The notes under the pieces are model-generated. The model ran no database searches, was not told the origin of the DNA, and was given only the letters and a program-made list of their open reading frames with translations. Shown here piece after piece: positions 34,723 to 43,429 of a stretch of 64,000 bases of DNA. The stretch's first letter is position 1. Each line of letters starts with the position of its first letter. The DNA comes from Roseovarius litorisediminis (GTDB lineage: Bacteria; Pseudomonadota; Alphaproteobacteria; Rhodobacterales; Rhodobacteraceae): positions 124,001 to 188,000 of the forward strand of contig NZ_FWFL01000001.1 in NCBI RefSeq assembly GCF_900172295.1, written 5' to 3'. Made by a program: the position numbers and the translations under genes.

Positions 34723-36060
34723 ATGACAGATAAAAAAATCCCCATGACCCTGCCACGCCAGTCGGCCACCTTCACCAACGAGGTGAACAGTGAAATTCGC
34801 CGGGCGGCAGCGACGGGCATTTATGACATTCGCGGCGGCGGGGCCAAGCGGCGCGTGCCCAACTTTGACGATCTGCTTTTCATGGGCGCGTCGATCTCGC
34901 GCTACCCGTTGGAAGGCTACCGAGAAAAATGCGAGACCTCGGTCACCATCGGCGGGCTGCATGCCGAAAACCCGATTGAGCTGGATATTCCGATCACCAT
35001 TGCTGGCATGAGCTTTGGCGCGCTGAGCGGTCCGGCGAAAGAGGCCTTGGGGCGGGGGGCCTCGGCGGCGGGGACGTCTACCACCACCGGTGATGGCGGC
35101 ATGACACCCGAAGAGCGCGGGCATTCGACCAAGCTGGTCTATCAGTATTTGCCGTCGCGCTATGGGATGAACCCCGACGACCTGCGCAAGGCCGATGCGA
35201 TTGAGATTGTTGTGGGTCAGGGCGCCAAGCCCGGTGGCGGCGGCATGCTGCTGGGTCAAAAGATCAGTGACCGGGTGGCAGAAATGCGCAATTTGCCCAA
35301 AGGGATCGACCAGCGGTCGGCCTGTCGGCATCCCGACTGGACCGGGCCGGATGACCTGGAGATCAAGATACTTGAGCTTCGCGAGATAACTGGTTGGAAA
35401 GTCCCGATATACGTCAAGGTGGCGGGCGCACGACCTTATTACGACACCACGCTGGCCATCAAGGCGGGGGCGGACGCGATTGTGCTGGACGGGATGCAGG
35501 GCGGTACGGCGGCGACGCAGGATGTGTTTATCGAACATGTCGGTCAGCCCACACTGGCAATTATCCGGCCCGCGGTTCAGGCGCTGCAGGATCTTGGCAT
35601 GCACCGCAAGGTGCAGCTGATCCTGTCGGGCGGTATCCGCTCGGGCGCGGATGTGGCCAAGGCGATGGCACTGGGCGCCGATGCGGTCTCGATCGGCACA
35701 GCGGCGATGATCGCGATCGGCGACAATGATCCCAAGTGGGAGGCCGAGTATCAGAAGTTGGGCAGCACCACAGGGGCTTATGACGACTGGCACGAAGGTC
35801 GTGACCCGGCGGGCATCACCACGCAGGACCCGGAACTGGAAAAGCGTCTTGACCCGATCGAGGGCGGACGCCGGTTGCGCAATTATCTGAAGGTAATGAC
35901 GTTGGAGGCGCAGACGATAGCGCGGGCCTGCGGCAAGAACCATCTGCACAATCTGGAGCCCGAGGATCTGGTAGCGCTGACAATGGAGGCTGCTGCCATG
36001 GCACAGGTGCCCTTGGCAGGCACAGAATGGTGGCCAGGCAAGCCGGGAAGCAGTTTCTGA
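34723..36060 (+). CDS. mgsC: N-methylglutamate synthase subunit C-like FMN-binding protein
   Basis: A 445-residue protein matching the FMN/iron-sulfur domain of glutamate synthase (Glu_synthase). Segments include ITIAGMSFGALSGPAKEALG, STTTGDGGMTPEERGHSTKL, IEIVVGQGAKPGGGGMLLGQ, KVAGARPYYDTTLAIKAGAD, and ILSGGIRSGADVAKAMALGA. It is the catalytic subunit (GlxD type) that would combine methylamine with a glutamate-derived 2-oxoglutarate intermediate to give N-methylglutamate. A cysteine in DQRSACRHPDW and one in ARACGKNH could take part in cluster binding. The operon continues to gmaS 65 bases on. Confidence 0.88.
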   Translation: MTDKKIPMTLPRQSATFTNEVNSEIRRAAATGIYDIRGGGAKRRVPNFDDLLFMGASISRYPLEGYREKCETSVTIGGLHAENPIELDIPITIAGMSFGALSGPAKEALGRGASAAGTSTTTGDGGMTPEERGHSTKLVYQYLPSRYGMNPDDLRKADAIEIVVGQGAKPGGGGMLLGQKISDRVAEMRNLPKGIDQRSACRHPDWTGPDDLEIKILELREITGWKVPIYVKVAGARPYYDTTLAIKAGADAIVLDGMQGGTAATQDVFIEHVGQPTLAIIRPAVQALQDLGMHRKVQLILSGGIRSGADVAKAMALGADAVSIGTAAMIAIGDNDPKWEAEYQKLGSTTGAYDDWHEGRDPAGITTQDPELEKRLDPIEGGRRLRNYLKVMTLEAQTIARACGKNHLHNLEPEDLVALTMEAAAMAQVPLAGTEWWPGKPGSSF

Positions 36061-36125
36061 GACAAGTGAGAGGGGTAGCCATCGGCTGCCCCTTTTGGGT
36101 GACAACAGCGAGAGGACAAAAAACC

Positions 36126-37463
36126 ATGACAAAAGATCTGGCCGCTTATGCCGCAGAAAATGGCGTTAAGTATTTCATGATTTCCTTTACCGACCTTTTC
36201 GGTGGTCAGCGGGCCAAACTGGTGCCGGCACAGGCGATTGCCGACATGCAGGAGGATGGCGCGGGTTTTGCCGGGTTTGCCACTTATCTGGACATGACGC
36301 CGGCCCATCCCGATATGCTGGCCGTGCCTGATCCTGACAGCGTGATCCAACTACCCTGGAAGCCCGAAGTGGCCTGGGTTGCCGGGAATTGCGTGATGGA
36401 AGGGGAAGATGTGGCGCAAGCCCCTCGCAATGTCTTGCGTCGCCTGATTAACGAAGCCGCTGCAGAAGGTCTGCATGTGAAAACAGGAATTGAGGCAGAG
36501 TATTTTCTTCTCACCGCCGATGGCAGCGCGCTAAGCGACGAGTACGATACGGCAGCCAAACCCTGTTATGATCAGCAGGCCGTGATGCGGCGTTATGATG
36601 TCGTGCGTGAGATCTGCGACTACATGCTGGATCTTGGCTGGGGGCCGTACCAGAATGACCACGAGGATGCCAATGGCCAGTTCGAGATGAACTGGGAGTT
36701 TGATGACGCTCTGAAAACTGCGGATAAACACAGCTTTTTCAAATTCATGACCAAATCGGTCGCGGAAAAACACGGTTTCCGCGCAACATTCATGCCCAAG
36801 CCCGTTGAAGGCCTGACCGGTAACGGTTGCCACGCACATATCTCGGTCTGGGATGCGCCGGGCGACAAGGCGAAAACCAATGTTTTTGCGATCGAAAAGG
36901 GCACTGGCAAGGGACAGGTCGGTGAGCTTGGTCTGTCAGAGAAAGGTGCGTATTTTCTGGGCGGGATCATGAAACACGCCTCTTCTCTGGCCGCAATTAC
37001 CAACCCGACGGTGAATTCCTACAAGCGCATCAATGCGCCGCGGACCATGTCAGGGGCCACATGGGCCCCGAATACCGTCACCTGGACCGGTAACAACCGC
37101 ACGCATATGGTACGTGTTCCGGGGCCCGGTCGTTTTGAGCTGCGCTTGCCGGACGGGGCGGTGAATCCTTACCTGTTGCAGGCGGTGATCATCGCGGCGG
37201 GAATGTCAGGTATCCGCACCAAAGCCGATCCGGGTCCACGGTATGATATCGACATGTATGCCGAAGGGCACACCGTGAAAGGGGCCCCCTTGCTGCCGCT
37301 GAACATGCTGGATGCGATGCGTCAATATGACAGTGACACAGAGTTGAAGGCGATGATGGGCGAAGAGTTTTCAGCCGCCTATCTGAAGCTGAAACAAAAG
37401 GAATGGGATGCGTTCACAAGCCATTTTTCCGCTTGGGAAAAAGAGCACACGCTGGATATCTAA
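36126..37463 (+). CDS. gmaS: gamma-glutamylmethylamide synthetase / type III glutamine synthetase
   Basis: A 445-residue glutamine-synthetase-fold ligase. Segments are KYFMISFTDLFGGQRAKLVP, GIEAEYFLL with the metal-binding glutamates, NGCHAHISVWD, NSYKRINAPRTMSGATWAPN, and RFELRLPDGAVNPYLLQAVI. GmaS joins glutamate and methylamine with ATP to form gamma-glutamylmethylamide, the first step of the indirect methylamine pathway; the related GlnT makes glutamine. Position directly after mgsABC favours GmaS. I chose ATG at 36126, with GAGAGGA upstream; the earlier ATG at 36027 lies in mgsC. A long stem-loop follows the stop. Confidence 0.87.
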   Translation: MTKDLAAYAAENGVKYFMISFTDLFGGQRAKLVPAQAIADMQEDGAGFAGFATYLDMTPAHPDMLAVPDPDSVIQLPWKPEVAWVAGNCVMEGEDVAQAPRNVLRRLINEAAAEGLHVKTGIEAEYFLLTADGSALSDEYDTAAKPCYDQQAVMRRYDVVREICDYMLDLGWGPYQNDHEDANGQFEMNWEFDDALKTADKHSFFKFMTKSVAEKHGFRATFMPKPVEGLTGNGCHAHISVWDAPGDKAKTNVFAIEKGTGKGQVGELGLSEKGAYFLGGIMKHASSLAAITNPTVNSYKRINAPRTMSGATWAPNTVTWTGNNRTHMVRVPGPGRFELRLPDGAVNPYLLQAVIIAAGMSGIRTKADPGPRYDIDMYAEGHTVKGAPLLPLNMLDAMRQYDSDTELKAMMGEEFSAAYLKLKQKEWDAFTSHFSAWEKEHTLDI

Positions 37464-37467
37464 AGGC

Positions 37468-37501
37468 AAGGCATGGGGCGGGAAACCCCGCCCCATGCCT
37501 T
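37468..37501 (+). terminator. 15-base perfect stem-loop after gmaS
   Basis: AAGGCATGGGGCGGG pairs exactly with CCCGCCCCATGCCTT around a four-base loop, five bases after the gmaS stop. There is no U-tract, so it may protect the transcript's 3' end or stop transcription together with the next hairpin. Confidence 0.7.
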
Positions 37502-37535
37502 GGTTGAAACCTGTCAGATGGGATGGTCCGATTGA

Positions 37536-37557
37536 GCGGCTTTGCCGCCCATTTTTT
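37536..37557 (+). terminator. second, U-tract terminator downstream of gmaS
   Basis: GCGGC, a TTT loop, GCCGC, then CCA and six T form a compact intrinsic terminator. With the preceding stem-loop it ends the mgsABC-gmaS operon before the convergent mtkB. Bases 37558-37701 contain nothing I recognise. Confidence 0.7.
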
Positions 37558-37701
37558 ATATAGAGGGACGCTGTTCCTCGAGCACCTTGGGGAATTTTGG
37601 CAAGTAGAAAGGCAGCATGGTCTGCTTTTTCAATTTTCGTGGCGGCAATCCGAACGGCGCGGCTGCTTTTGGGAGGAGTTTCAGTCGCGCCGTCAGAAGC
37701 G

Positions 37702-38583
37702 TCAGGCAATCATTTTTTCCACAACCTCGCCAAAGGAGGACGGGGTGGGGACGATTGTAACGCCTGCCTCGCTGAGGATTTCCACCTTTTCCTGCGCGGA
37801 TTCCCCAAAGGCTGACACAATTGCGCCCGCATGTCCCATGCGACGCCCTTTAGGCGCCGACAGACCTGCGATATAGGCCGCAACAGGCTTTTTCATGTGA
37901 TCGCGGATATAGGCGGCGGCTTCGGCCTCTTGCGGGCCGCCGATTTCGCCCACCATCACTACGGCATCGGTGTCGGGGTCGTTTTCGAACAGTTCCAGAA
38001 TATCGCGGAACGATGAGCCGTTGATTGGATCACCGCCGATACCGATGGAGGAGGATACACCGATTCCTTTTTCCTTCATCTGACTGGCGGCCTCGTACCC
38101 CAAAGTGCCCGAGCGGCCAATGATGCCGATGCGACCGGGCAGGTAAATATGCGGCGGCATAAGCCCCGCAAAGGCCTGACCCGGTGTGATGATCCCTGCA
38201 CAGTTGGGGCCGATCAGACGCATGCGGTTTTCCGATTTATAGCGCCGCATATAACGTTTGACGTGAATCATATCCTGCGCCGGGATGCCGTCCGCGATGC
38301 AAACGCAGGTCTTGATGCCCGCATCGGCCGCTTCCATGATTGAATCAGCAGCAAAAGGGGGCGGCACAAAACAAATGGCCAAGTCGGCCCCGGTTTCGGC
38401 CACGGCCCCTTTGACGGTGTTGAACACAGGCAGTCCATTATGGGTGGTACCGCCCTTGCCGGGTGTTACGCCGCCCACCACGTTGGTGCCGTGGTTGATC
38501 ATGTCCTGCGTGTGAAAACTGCCGATACGACCTGTAAGGCCCAAAACCAGAACTTTAGTATCCTTGTCGATCAGAATAGCCAT
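37702..38583 (-). CDS. mtkB: malate--CoA ligase subunit alpha (MtkB)
   Basis: A 293-residue protein of the succinyl-CoA synthetase alpha-subunit family. The CoA-binding Rossmann domain has VLVLGLTGRIGSFHTQDMIN and GVTPGKGGTTHNGLPVFNTV. GPNCAGIITPG and the phosphohistidine motif GRRMGHAGAIV (about residue 248) are intact. Malate thiokinase makes malyl-CoA from malate, CoA and ATP in the serine cycle. Family alone does not separate it from SucD, but the adjacent mcl, hprA and sga genes do. It overlaps mtkA by one base. Confidence 0.88.
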   Translation of the reverse strand: MAILIDKDTKVLVLGLTGRIGSFHTQDMINHGTNVVGGVTPGKGGTTHNGLPVFNTVKGAVAETGADLAICFVPPPFAADSIMEAADAGIKTCVCIADGIPAQDMIHVKRYMRRYKSENRMRLIGPNCAGIITPGQAFAGLMPPHIYLPGRIGIIGRSGTLGYEAASQMKEKGIGVSSSIGIGGDPINGSSFRDILELFENDPDTDAVVMVGEIGGPQEAEAAAYIRDHMKKPVAAYIAGLSAPKGRRMGHAGAIVSAFGESAQEKVEILSEAGVTIVPTPSSFGEVVEKMIA

Positions 38584-39767
38584 TATACAGGTTCCTTCTG
38601 GCTTGCTTCTTTCCAGGCCGCTACGACCTTGCTGGCGGCGTCGGTTAGAGTGTCTGCTGTTGTGATATTGAGCCCGCTGTCGGCCAAAAGCTGGCGACCT
38701 TCTTCTACGTTGGTGCCCGCAAGTCGCACCACGAGCGGCAATTTGAGATTAAGTTCCTTGACAGCACGCACCACGCCCTCGGCGATCCAGTCGCAGCGGT
38801 TAATACCGGCAAAGATGTTGACCAGAATTGCTTCGACGTTTTTATCGTTGAGGACGGCCTTGAATGACATCAACACCCGTTCTGGTGAGGCACCACCGCC
38901 GACATCAAGAAAGTTGGCAGGTTCACCGCCGGCCATCTTGATCATGTCGAGCGTAGCCATAGCCAACCCGGCACCGTTAACGATACATCCAATTTTACCC
39001 TCAAGTCCGATGTACGAAAGGCCACGATCCGAGGCATATGTCTCGCGTTGATCTTCCTGGCTTTTGTCGCGCAGTTCGGAAATGTCAGGGCGACGGAATA
39101 GTGCGTTTTCATCAAAGCTCAGCTTGGCATCAAGCGCCACGATCTCGCCGGATGTAGTAACCACCAGCGGGTTGACCTCGACCATATTGGCGTCCAGTTC
39201 GCTCATCGCGCGATAGCAGCCGATGATGGTCTTGGTTGCCTGCGGGATGAGAGCGGCGTCAAGCCCCAGTTGAAAGGCAATTTCGCGCGCCTGAAACGCC
39301 TGCATGCCAACGGCTGGATCGACCACAGAGCGGATGATTGAATCGGGCTCGTTTGAAGAGATTTCCTCGATTTCCATGCCCCCCTGGGCCGAGGCCACAA
39401 CGACAACGCGTTCTTCTTTACGGTCCAATACGAAGCCCAGATAGATTTCCTGCGCAATGTTCGTGGCTTCCTCGATGTAGAGGCGGCCCACCAGCTTGCC
39501 CTGGGGGCCGGTCTGATGTGTGACGAGCTTACGCCCAAGCATCCATTGGGCAGCCTCGGCGACCTCTTCTTCGGACGAACAGATGCGGACGCCACCCGCC
39601 TTGCCACGTGCGCCCGAATGGATCTGAGCTTTGACAACCCATTTGTCGCCGGACAGTTCGTTACTGCGGTAAACTGCCTGTTCAGGGCTGTAGGCGATGC
39701 CGCCGCGCGGGACCGCCACGCCAAAGCGTTTCAGCAGCTCCTTGGCCTGATATTCATGAATGTCCAT
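38583..39767 (-). CDS. mtkA: malate--CoA ligase subunit beta (MtkA)
   Basis: A 394-residue ATP-grasp protein of the succinyl-CoA synthetase beta-subunit family. It has [51 protein letters not shown] and [14 protein letters not shown], then [20 protein letters not shown]. Together with MtkB it forms malate thiokinase. It lies 12 bases after mcl and overlaps mtkB by one base, giving the serine-cycle order mcl-mtkA-mtkB. Confidence 0.88.
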   Translation of the reverse strand: MDIHEYQAKELLKRFGVAVPRGGIAYSPEQAVYRSNELSGDKWVVKAQIHSGARGKAGGVRICSSEEEVAEAAQWMLGRKLVTHQTGPQGKLVGRLYIEEATNIAQEIYLGFVLDRKEERVVVVASAQGGMEIEEISSNEPDSIIRSVVDPAVGMQAFQAREIAFQLGLDAALIPQATKTIIGCYRAMSELDANMVEVNPLVVTTSGEIVALDAKLSFDENALFRRPDISELRDKSQEDQRETYASDRGLSYIGLEGKIGCIVNGAGLAMATLDMIKMAGGEPANFLDVGGGASPERVLMSFKAVLNDKNVEAILVNIFAGINRCDWIAEGVVRAVKELNLKLPLVVRLAGTNVEEGRQLLADSGLNITTADTLTDAASKVVAAWKEASQKEPV

Positions 39768-39779
39768 CTTCGGGCCTCC

Positions 39780-40718
39780 TTATATTTTCTGGGCCGCGAT
39801 GGCGTCAGCCACGGTCAGCACGTTGTTGGCCATGCGCTCTGATGCGGCGTCGATCAGTTTGCCATCAAGGGCGGCAGCCCCTTTGCCCTGGGCCTCGGCC
39901 TTGCGCAGTTCTTCGATCACGCGGCGGGCGCGGGTAACCTCGGCCTCGGGCGGCGAAAATACATCGTTGGCAAGATCAATCTGGCTGGGGTGAATGGCCC
40001 ATTTCCCTTCGATCCCCAAAGCAGCGGCGCGTTTGGCCGACAGGATATAGCTGTCAGGATCGCTGAAATCACCGAAAGGCCCGTCAATGGCGCGCAGGCC
40101 ATAAGCGCGGCAGGCAACAGTCATGCGCGACAGAGCAAAATGCCATTGATCGCCCGGGTAATCGGGATTCAGACCACCGATCACAACGGTACGCGCCCGG
40201 TTTGACGCGGCATAATCAGCCACACCAAAATGCATCGCTTCCAGACGGCCGGGGGCGGCGGCGATGGCTTCGACATTGGCCATGCCGAGGGCGGTTTCAA
40301 TCAAAGCCTCAAGACCGATCTTATGGGTGAACCCCATGGATTCCTCGATCTGGGAGACCATGGTTTCGACCGTGTACATGTCGGCGGGTACGCCCACTTT
40401 GGGCACAAGAATTGTATCGACGTGCTGCCCGGCCTGTTCAAGGATATCAACCACGTCACGGTACATGTAATGCGTATCCAGACCATTGATGCGGATCGAC
40501 ATGGTTTTGCCTTTCCAGTCGATGTCGTTCAGCGCCTCGATGATGTTTTTACGGGCCTGGACCTTGTCCGGTGGGGCCACGGCATCTTCGAGATCCAGAA
40601 AAATGTAATCGACGTTACTTGCCGCCGCTTTTTCGAACATCGCCGTGTTTGACCCCGGCACCGCCAGTTCAGAGCGTTGCAGGCGTTGTTTTTTCAGAGG
40701 GTGCAGCGTGTAGCTCAT
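39780..40718 (-). CDS. mcl: malyl-CoA lyase / CoA ester lyase
   Basis: A 312-residue HpcH/HpaI-aldolase (CitE-like) enzyme. It has RSELAVPGSNTAMFEKAAAS, IFLDLEDAVAPPDKVQAR with the metal-binding acidic group, TILVPKVGVPADMY, GLEALIETALGMANVEAIA, and KWAIHPSQIDLANDVFSPPE. It cleaves malyl-CoA to acetyl-CoA and glyoxylate, and may also act on methylmalyl-CoA. The ATG at 40718 has a GGAGGAAGG ribosome-binding site; upstream in-frame codons belong to the leader. It heads the mcl-mtkA-mtkB operon. Confidence 0.92.
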   Translation of the reverse strand: MSYTLHPLKKQRLQRSELAVPGSNTAMFEKAAASNVDYIFLDLEDAVAPPDKVQARKNIIEALNDIDWKGKTMSIRINGLDTHYMYRDVVDILEQAGQHVDTILVPKVGVPADMYTVETMVSQIEESMGFTHKIGLEALIETALGMANVEAIAAAPGRLEAMHFGVADYAASNRARTVVIGGLNPDYPGDQWHFALSRMTVACRAYGLRAIDGPFGDFSDPDSYILSAKRAAALGIEGKWAIHPSQIDLANDVFSPPEAEVTRARRVIEELRKAEAQGKGAAALDGKLIDAASERMANNVLTVADAIAAQKI

Positions 40719-40858
40719 GGATTGTCCTTCCTCCCACGATTCGCCGGGATTGGCGGCTCGGTTGATTTCTTCATAGATTGAGTGTCGCGCGGAAATGTTT
40801 TGAGAGACACTTACGCACGGGTAACAAAGCACGCCCGGGGTTGGAGGCTGGGCCCGAC

Positions 40859-40893
40859 CGGGTAGGGATGACTACCTACTTTGCCCTTTTGGG
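40859..40893. promoter_or_regulatory. shared motif upstream of mcl
   Basis: CGGGTAGG begins a perfect inverted repeat, GGTAG-N6-CTACC (40861-40876), followed by CCCTTTTGGG (40884-40893). The same two parts, in the same orientation, occur upstream of sga at 43288-43313. The element is about 140-175 bases before the mcl start. The remaining sequence between mcl and hprA (40719-41024) holds this element, the mcl leader and the hprA terminator. Confidence 0.55.
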
Positions 40894-40933
40894 GATGCGT
40901 CAGCACACCAGCCGGTGAGATGTTGAACGCACA

Positions 40934-40964
40934 TAAAAAAACACCCGGATGGAGCATCCGGGTG
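40934..40964 (-). terminator. rho-independent terminator of sga-hprA
   Basis: On the minus strand CACCCGGATG, a three-base loop, CATCCGGGTG and seven T form a perfect ten-base stem with U-tract. It lies 60 bases beyond the hprA stop and separates this operon from mcl. Confidence 0.92.
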
Positions 40965-41024
40965 ATCATGTTTGGGAGAGATAATTGTTTTTAGACAAAG
41001 GCTTGCCTGGCAAACCTTGGGTGC

Positions 41025-41999
41025 TTAACTAACCAAGTCGCGCGGCGTCTTTCCGGCAAGGAACGCCTCAAGGTTTTCAATCGCACGAAACCCCATGGCG
41101 GCACGTGTGCCGTCGGTGGCACTGCCAAGGTGCGGGGCCAGAACGACATTTTCATAAGATAAGAAACGCGGATCAAGCGCGGGTTCATTGTGGTAAACAT
41201 CAAGGCCCGCAGCGGTCAGTTTGCCACTGTCCAACGCGTCAAATAACGCGTCCTCGTCGACCACGTCACCGCGGGCTGAATTGACCAGAATACAGCCCTG
41301 TTTCATTGCGCCAAACACCTCGGCATTGATCAGCTTATAGGTGTCAGCCCCACCGGGGCAGTGCAGCGACAAGAAGTCGGACTGAGCGGCGACGTCGTTA
41401 ATGCTGGGCAATTGCGTGGCGTTGCCATTGGCCGCCTTGATGTCATCCGGAACGTCCCAGGCATCCTGAAACACGATTTTCATGCCAAAGCCAAAATGCG
41501 CGCGTCGCGCCGTTGCCTGTCCGATACGGCCAAAGCCCACGATCCCTAATGTGGCACCGCTAACCTTTTTGCCAATCATATGGGTGGGGCGCCAACCCTC
41601 CCATTTTCCGGCGCGGGTTTCACGCTCGCCTTCGCCAATGCGGCGTGCGGCGGCCAGCAATAGGCCCATGGCCAGATCGGCGGTGCAATCGGTCAGAACG
41701 TCCGGTGTGTTGGTAACCGCGATACCATTGGCGCGGGCGGCGTCCACGTCGATATGGTTATACCCGACGCCGTAACTGGCCAGAATTTTCACCGTGCCTT
41801 TGGCGGCCGGATAGAATTCGGCCGGGATTTTGTCCGATACCGTGGGCATGATCACGTCATAGGTCGTTGCCGCGGCCATGAATTCGTCATGACTCATCGT
41901 GGTGTCTGGGTCGCGAAAGGTTACGTCGCCAACCTGCGCTACGCGATCCAGCGTTTCCTGCGGCCATTTACGGGTGACCAGAATTTTGGGCTTTGCCAT
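41025..41999 (-). CDS. hprA: hydroxypyruvate reductase / D-2-hydroxyacid dehydrogenase
   Basis: A 324-residue NAD(P)-dependent D-2-hydroxyacid dehydrogenase of the GyaR/HprA type. The nucleotide-binding motif is GIVGFGRIGQATARRA. The substrate-binding segment ILASYGVGYNHIDVDAA is present, together with catalytic arginine in NSARGDVVDE, glutamate in DVYHNEPALD, and histidine in LAPHLGSAT. In the serine cycle it reduces hydroxypyruvate to glycerate and may also reduce glyoxylate. It follows sga by 11 bases on the same strand. Confidence 0.9.
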   Translation of the reverse strand: MAKPKILVTRKWPQETLDRVAQVGDVTFRDPDTTMSHDEFMAAATTYDVIMPTVSDKIPAEFYPAAKGTVKILASYGVGYNHIDVDAARANGIAVTNTPDVLTDCTADLAMGLLLAAARRIGEGERETRAGKWEGWRPTHMIGKKVSGATLGIVGFGRIGQATARRAHFGFGMKIVFQDAWDVPDDIKAANGNATQLPSINDVAAQSDFLSLHCPGGADTYKLINAEVFGAMKQGCILVNSARGDVVDEDALFDALDSGKLTAAGLDVYHNEPALDPRFLSYENVVLAPHLGSATDGTRAAMGFRAIENLEAFLAGKTPRDLVS

Positions 42000-42010
42000 A
42001 ATCTTTCTCC

Positions 42011-43183
42011 TTATGCCACCGGCTTGCGATAATGTTCCTGCGCGGCCGCCACGCCCGAGCCTGGCACGATCTTGGCCCCGGCATCACGCAGGGCCATTTC
42101 GGCAGCCGAAATGGCACCGCACAGCATGACCGGGTTCAATGACCCCAGATGCCCGATACGGAATGCCTTGCCCATCAACTTGTTCAGGCCCGTTCCCAGT
42201 GACGTCTGGTACTTGTTGTAGGCCCCCGAGATCACATCACGGGCATCAACGCCTTCGGGCGCATAGATTGCCGATACGGTATCCGATGCCCATTCAGGCC
42301 CCCGCGCGACCAATTCGCACCCGTCCCAGGCGGCGACTGCCTTGTGCACACCTGCGGCCAGCCAGCCTTGACGCGCCCAGACATTTTCCATGCCGGCCTC
42401 AAGCAGCATATCAAGCGAGACCCTCAATCCACGAAACAATTGCGTGGCGGGCGTGTAGGGGAAATATCCATCACCATTCAGGTTCAGCATATCCTGAAGA
42501 TCGAAATAACAGCGTGGCATCCGGGCGTTGGCGCGTGCATCCAGTGCTTTTTGGCTGACGCCCAGTATACCAAGGCCTGCCGGCAGCATGAAACCTTTCT
42601 GAGAGCCGGACACCGCGCAATCGACGCCCCATTTATCCATCTCGAACTCGACCGACCCGATCGAGCTGACCCCATCGACAAAAAGCAGGGCAGGGTGGTT
42701 GGCTGCATCAAGGGCGGCGCGAACACCTGCGATGTCTGATCCGACGCCGGTTGCTGTTTCGTTTTGGGTGGCAAAGACCGCCTTGATCTTGTGCTCTTTA
42801 TCGGCGGCCAGCTTTTTGGCGTATTGCTCAACCGGTACGCCTTTGCCCCATTCAACGTCGATCACATCAACAACCAGCCCCAGACGTTCTGCCATATCGA
42901 CCCACAAAAGCGAAAACTGGCCAAAGCGTGACATCAGTACATGGTCGCCAACGTTGAGGGTGTTGGTGATGGCGGTTTCCCACATGCCCGTGCCTGATGA
43001 CGGATAAAGAAAAACTGTGCCGGTTTCGGTGCGGTAGACTTTTTTCAAGTCGGCAAGCAGCGGCTTGGTAAATGCGCCAAAGTCGGGTGCGCGCATGTCT
43101 TCCATAGGAATGTTCATCGCCTGACGCACAGGCTCAGGAACATTGGTGGGGCCGGGAATGAATAGGTGCTGGTTGCCGTACAT
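42011..43183 (-). CDS. sga: serine--glyoxylate aminotransferase
   Basis: A 390-residue class V PLP aminotransferase. It opens LFIPGPTNVPEPVRQAMN and contains FLYPSSGTGMWETAITNTL, LLFVDGVSSIGSVEFEMDKW and the PLP-lysine segment VSGSQKGFMLPAGLG. It transfers the amino group of serine to glyoxylate, giving hydroxypyruvate and glycine; its partner hprA is next in the operon. This links to Mcl, which supplies glyoxylate. The start is ATG at 43183. A LuxR-type regulator is encoded divergently. Confidence 0.93.
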   Translation of the reverse strand: MYGNQHLFIPGPTNVPEPVRQAMNIPMEDMRAPDFGAFTKPLLADLKKVYRTETGTVFLYPSSGTGMWETAITNTLNVGDHVLMSRFGQFSLLWVDMAERLGLVVDVIDVEWGKGVPVEQYAKKLAADKEHKIKAVFATQNETATGVGSDIAGVRAALDAANHPALLFVDGVSSIGSVEFEMDKWGVDCAVSGSQKGFMLPAGLGILGVSQKALDARANARMPRCYFDLQDMLNLNGDGYFPYTPATQLFRGLRVSLDMLLEAGMENVWARQGWLAAGVHKAVAAWDGCELVARGPEWASDTVSAIYAPEGVDARDVISGAYNKYQTSLGTGLNKLMGKAFRIGHLGSLNPVMLCGAISAAEMALRDAGAKIVPGSGVAAAQEHYRKPVA

Positions 43184-43287
43184 TGTGTGTCTCTCCGATG
43201 GTTTGTGAATTTATCGGCGGGAAATCACTGGCAGGTAACGCCCGTTGGAATGGTCGTAACGAGCATTGGCGAAGTGGTGCCACCTAA

Positions 43288-43313
43288 CGGGTAGGAGCAG
43301 CCACCCCTTTGGG
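43288..43313. promoter_or_regulatory. shared motif upstream of sga
   Basis: CGGGTAGG followed by six bases and CCACC gives GGTAG-N6-CCACC (43290-43305), one change from the perfect repeat upstream of mcl. It runs into CCCCTTTGGG, which is part of a CCACCC-CTTT-GGGTGG inverted repeat. It lies about 105-130 bases from the sga start and about 117 bases from the divergent luxR-type gene. Confidence 0.55.
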
Positions 43314-43429
43314 TGGCGACGGAACGGCATGCGGCTGCATACAAAATTATTGTTTTATTTCATCGGTTTCCAATGCTTATTTGTCGCAATATGCTGTTCT
43401 AATCTTTCGCTAAGGTGATGTGATGGGCC

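Noticed and set aside
33952-36132. 726-residue minus-strand open frame opposite mgsB and mgsC
   Set aside because: Shadow frame created by strong third-position GC bias; no recognisable domain, and the plus strand encodes clear glutamate-synthase-type proteins.
37371-37709. 112-residue minus-strand frame between mtkB and gmaS
   Set aside because: It spans the gmaS terminators and antisense gmaS, and has no motif; not a gene.
37702-39767. Annotation of mtkA/mtkB as succinyl-CoA synthetase sucC/sucD
   Set aside because: The families are too similar to separate by motif, but the operon with malyl-CoA lyase, hydroxypyruvate reductase and serine-glyoxylate aminotransferase, and the absence of sucAB, favours malate thiokinase.
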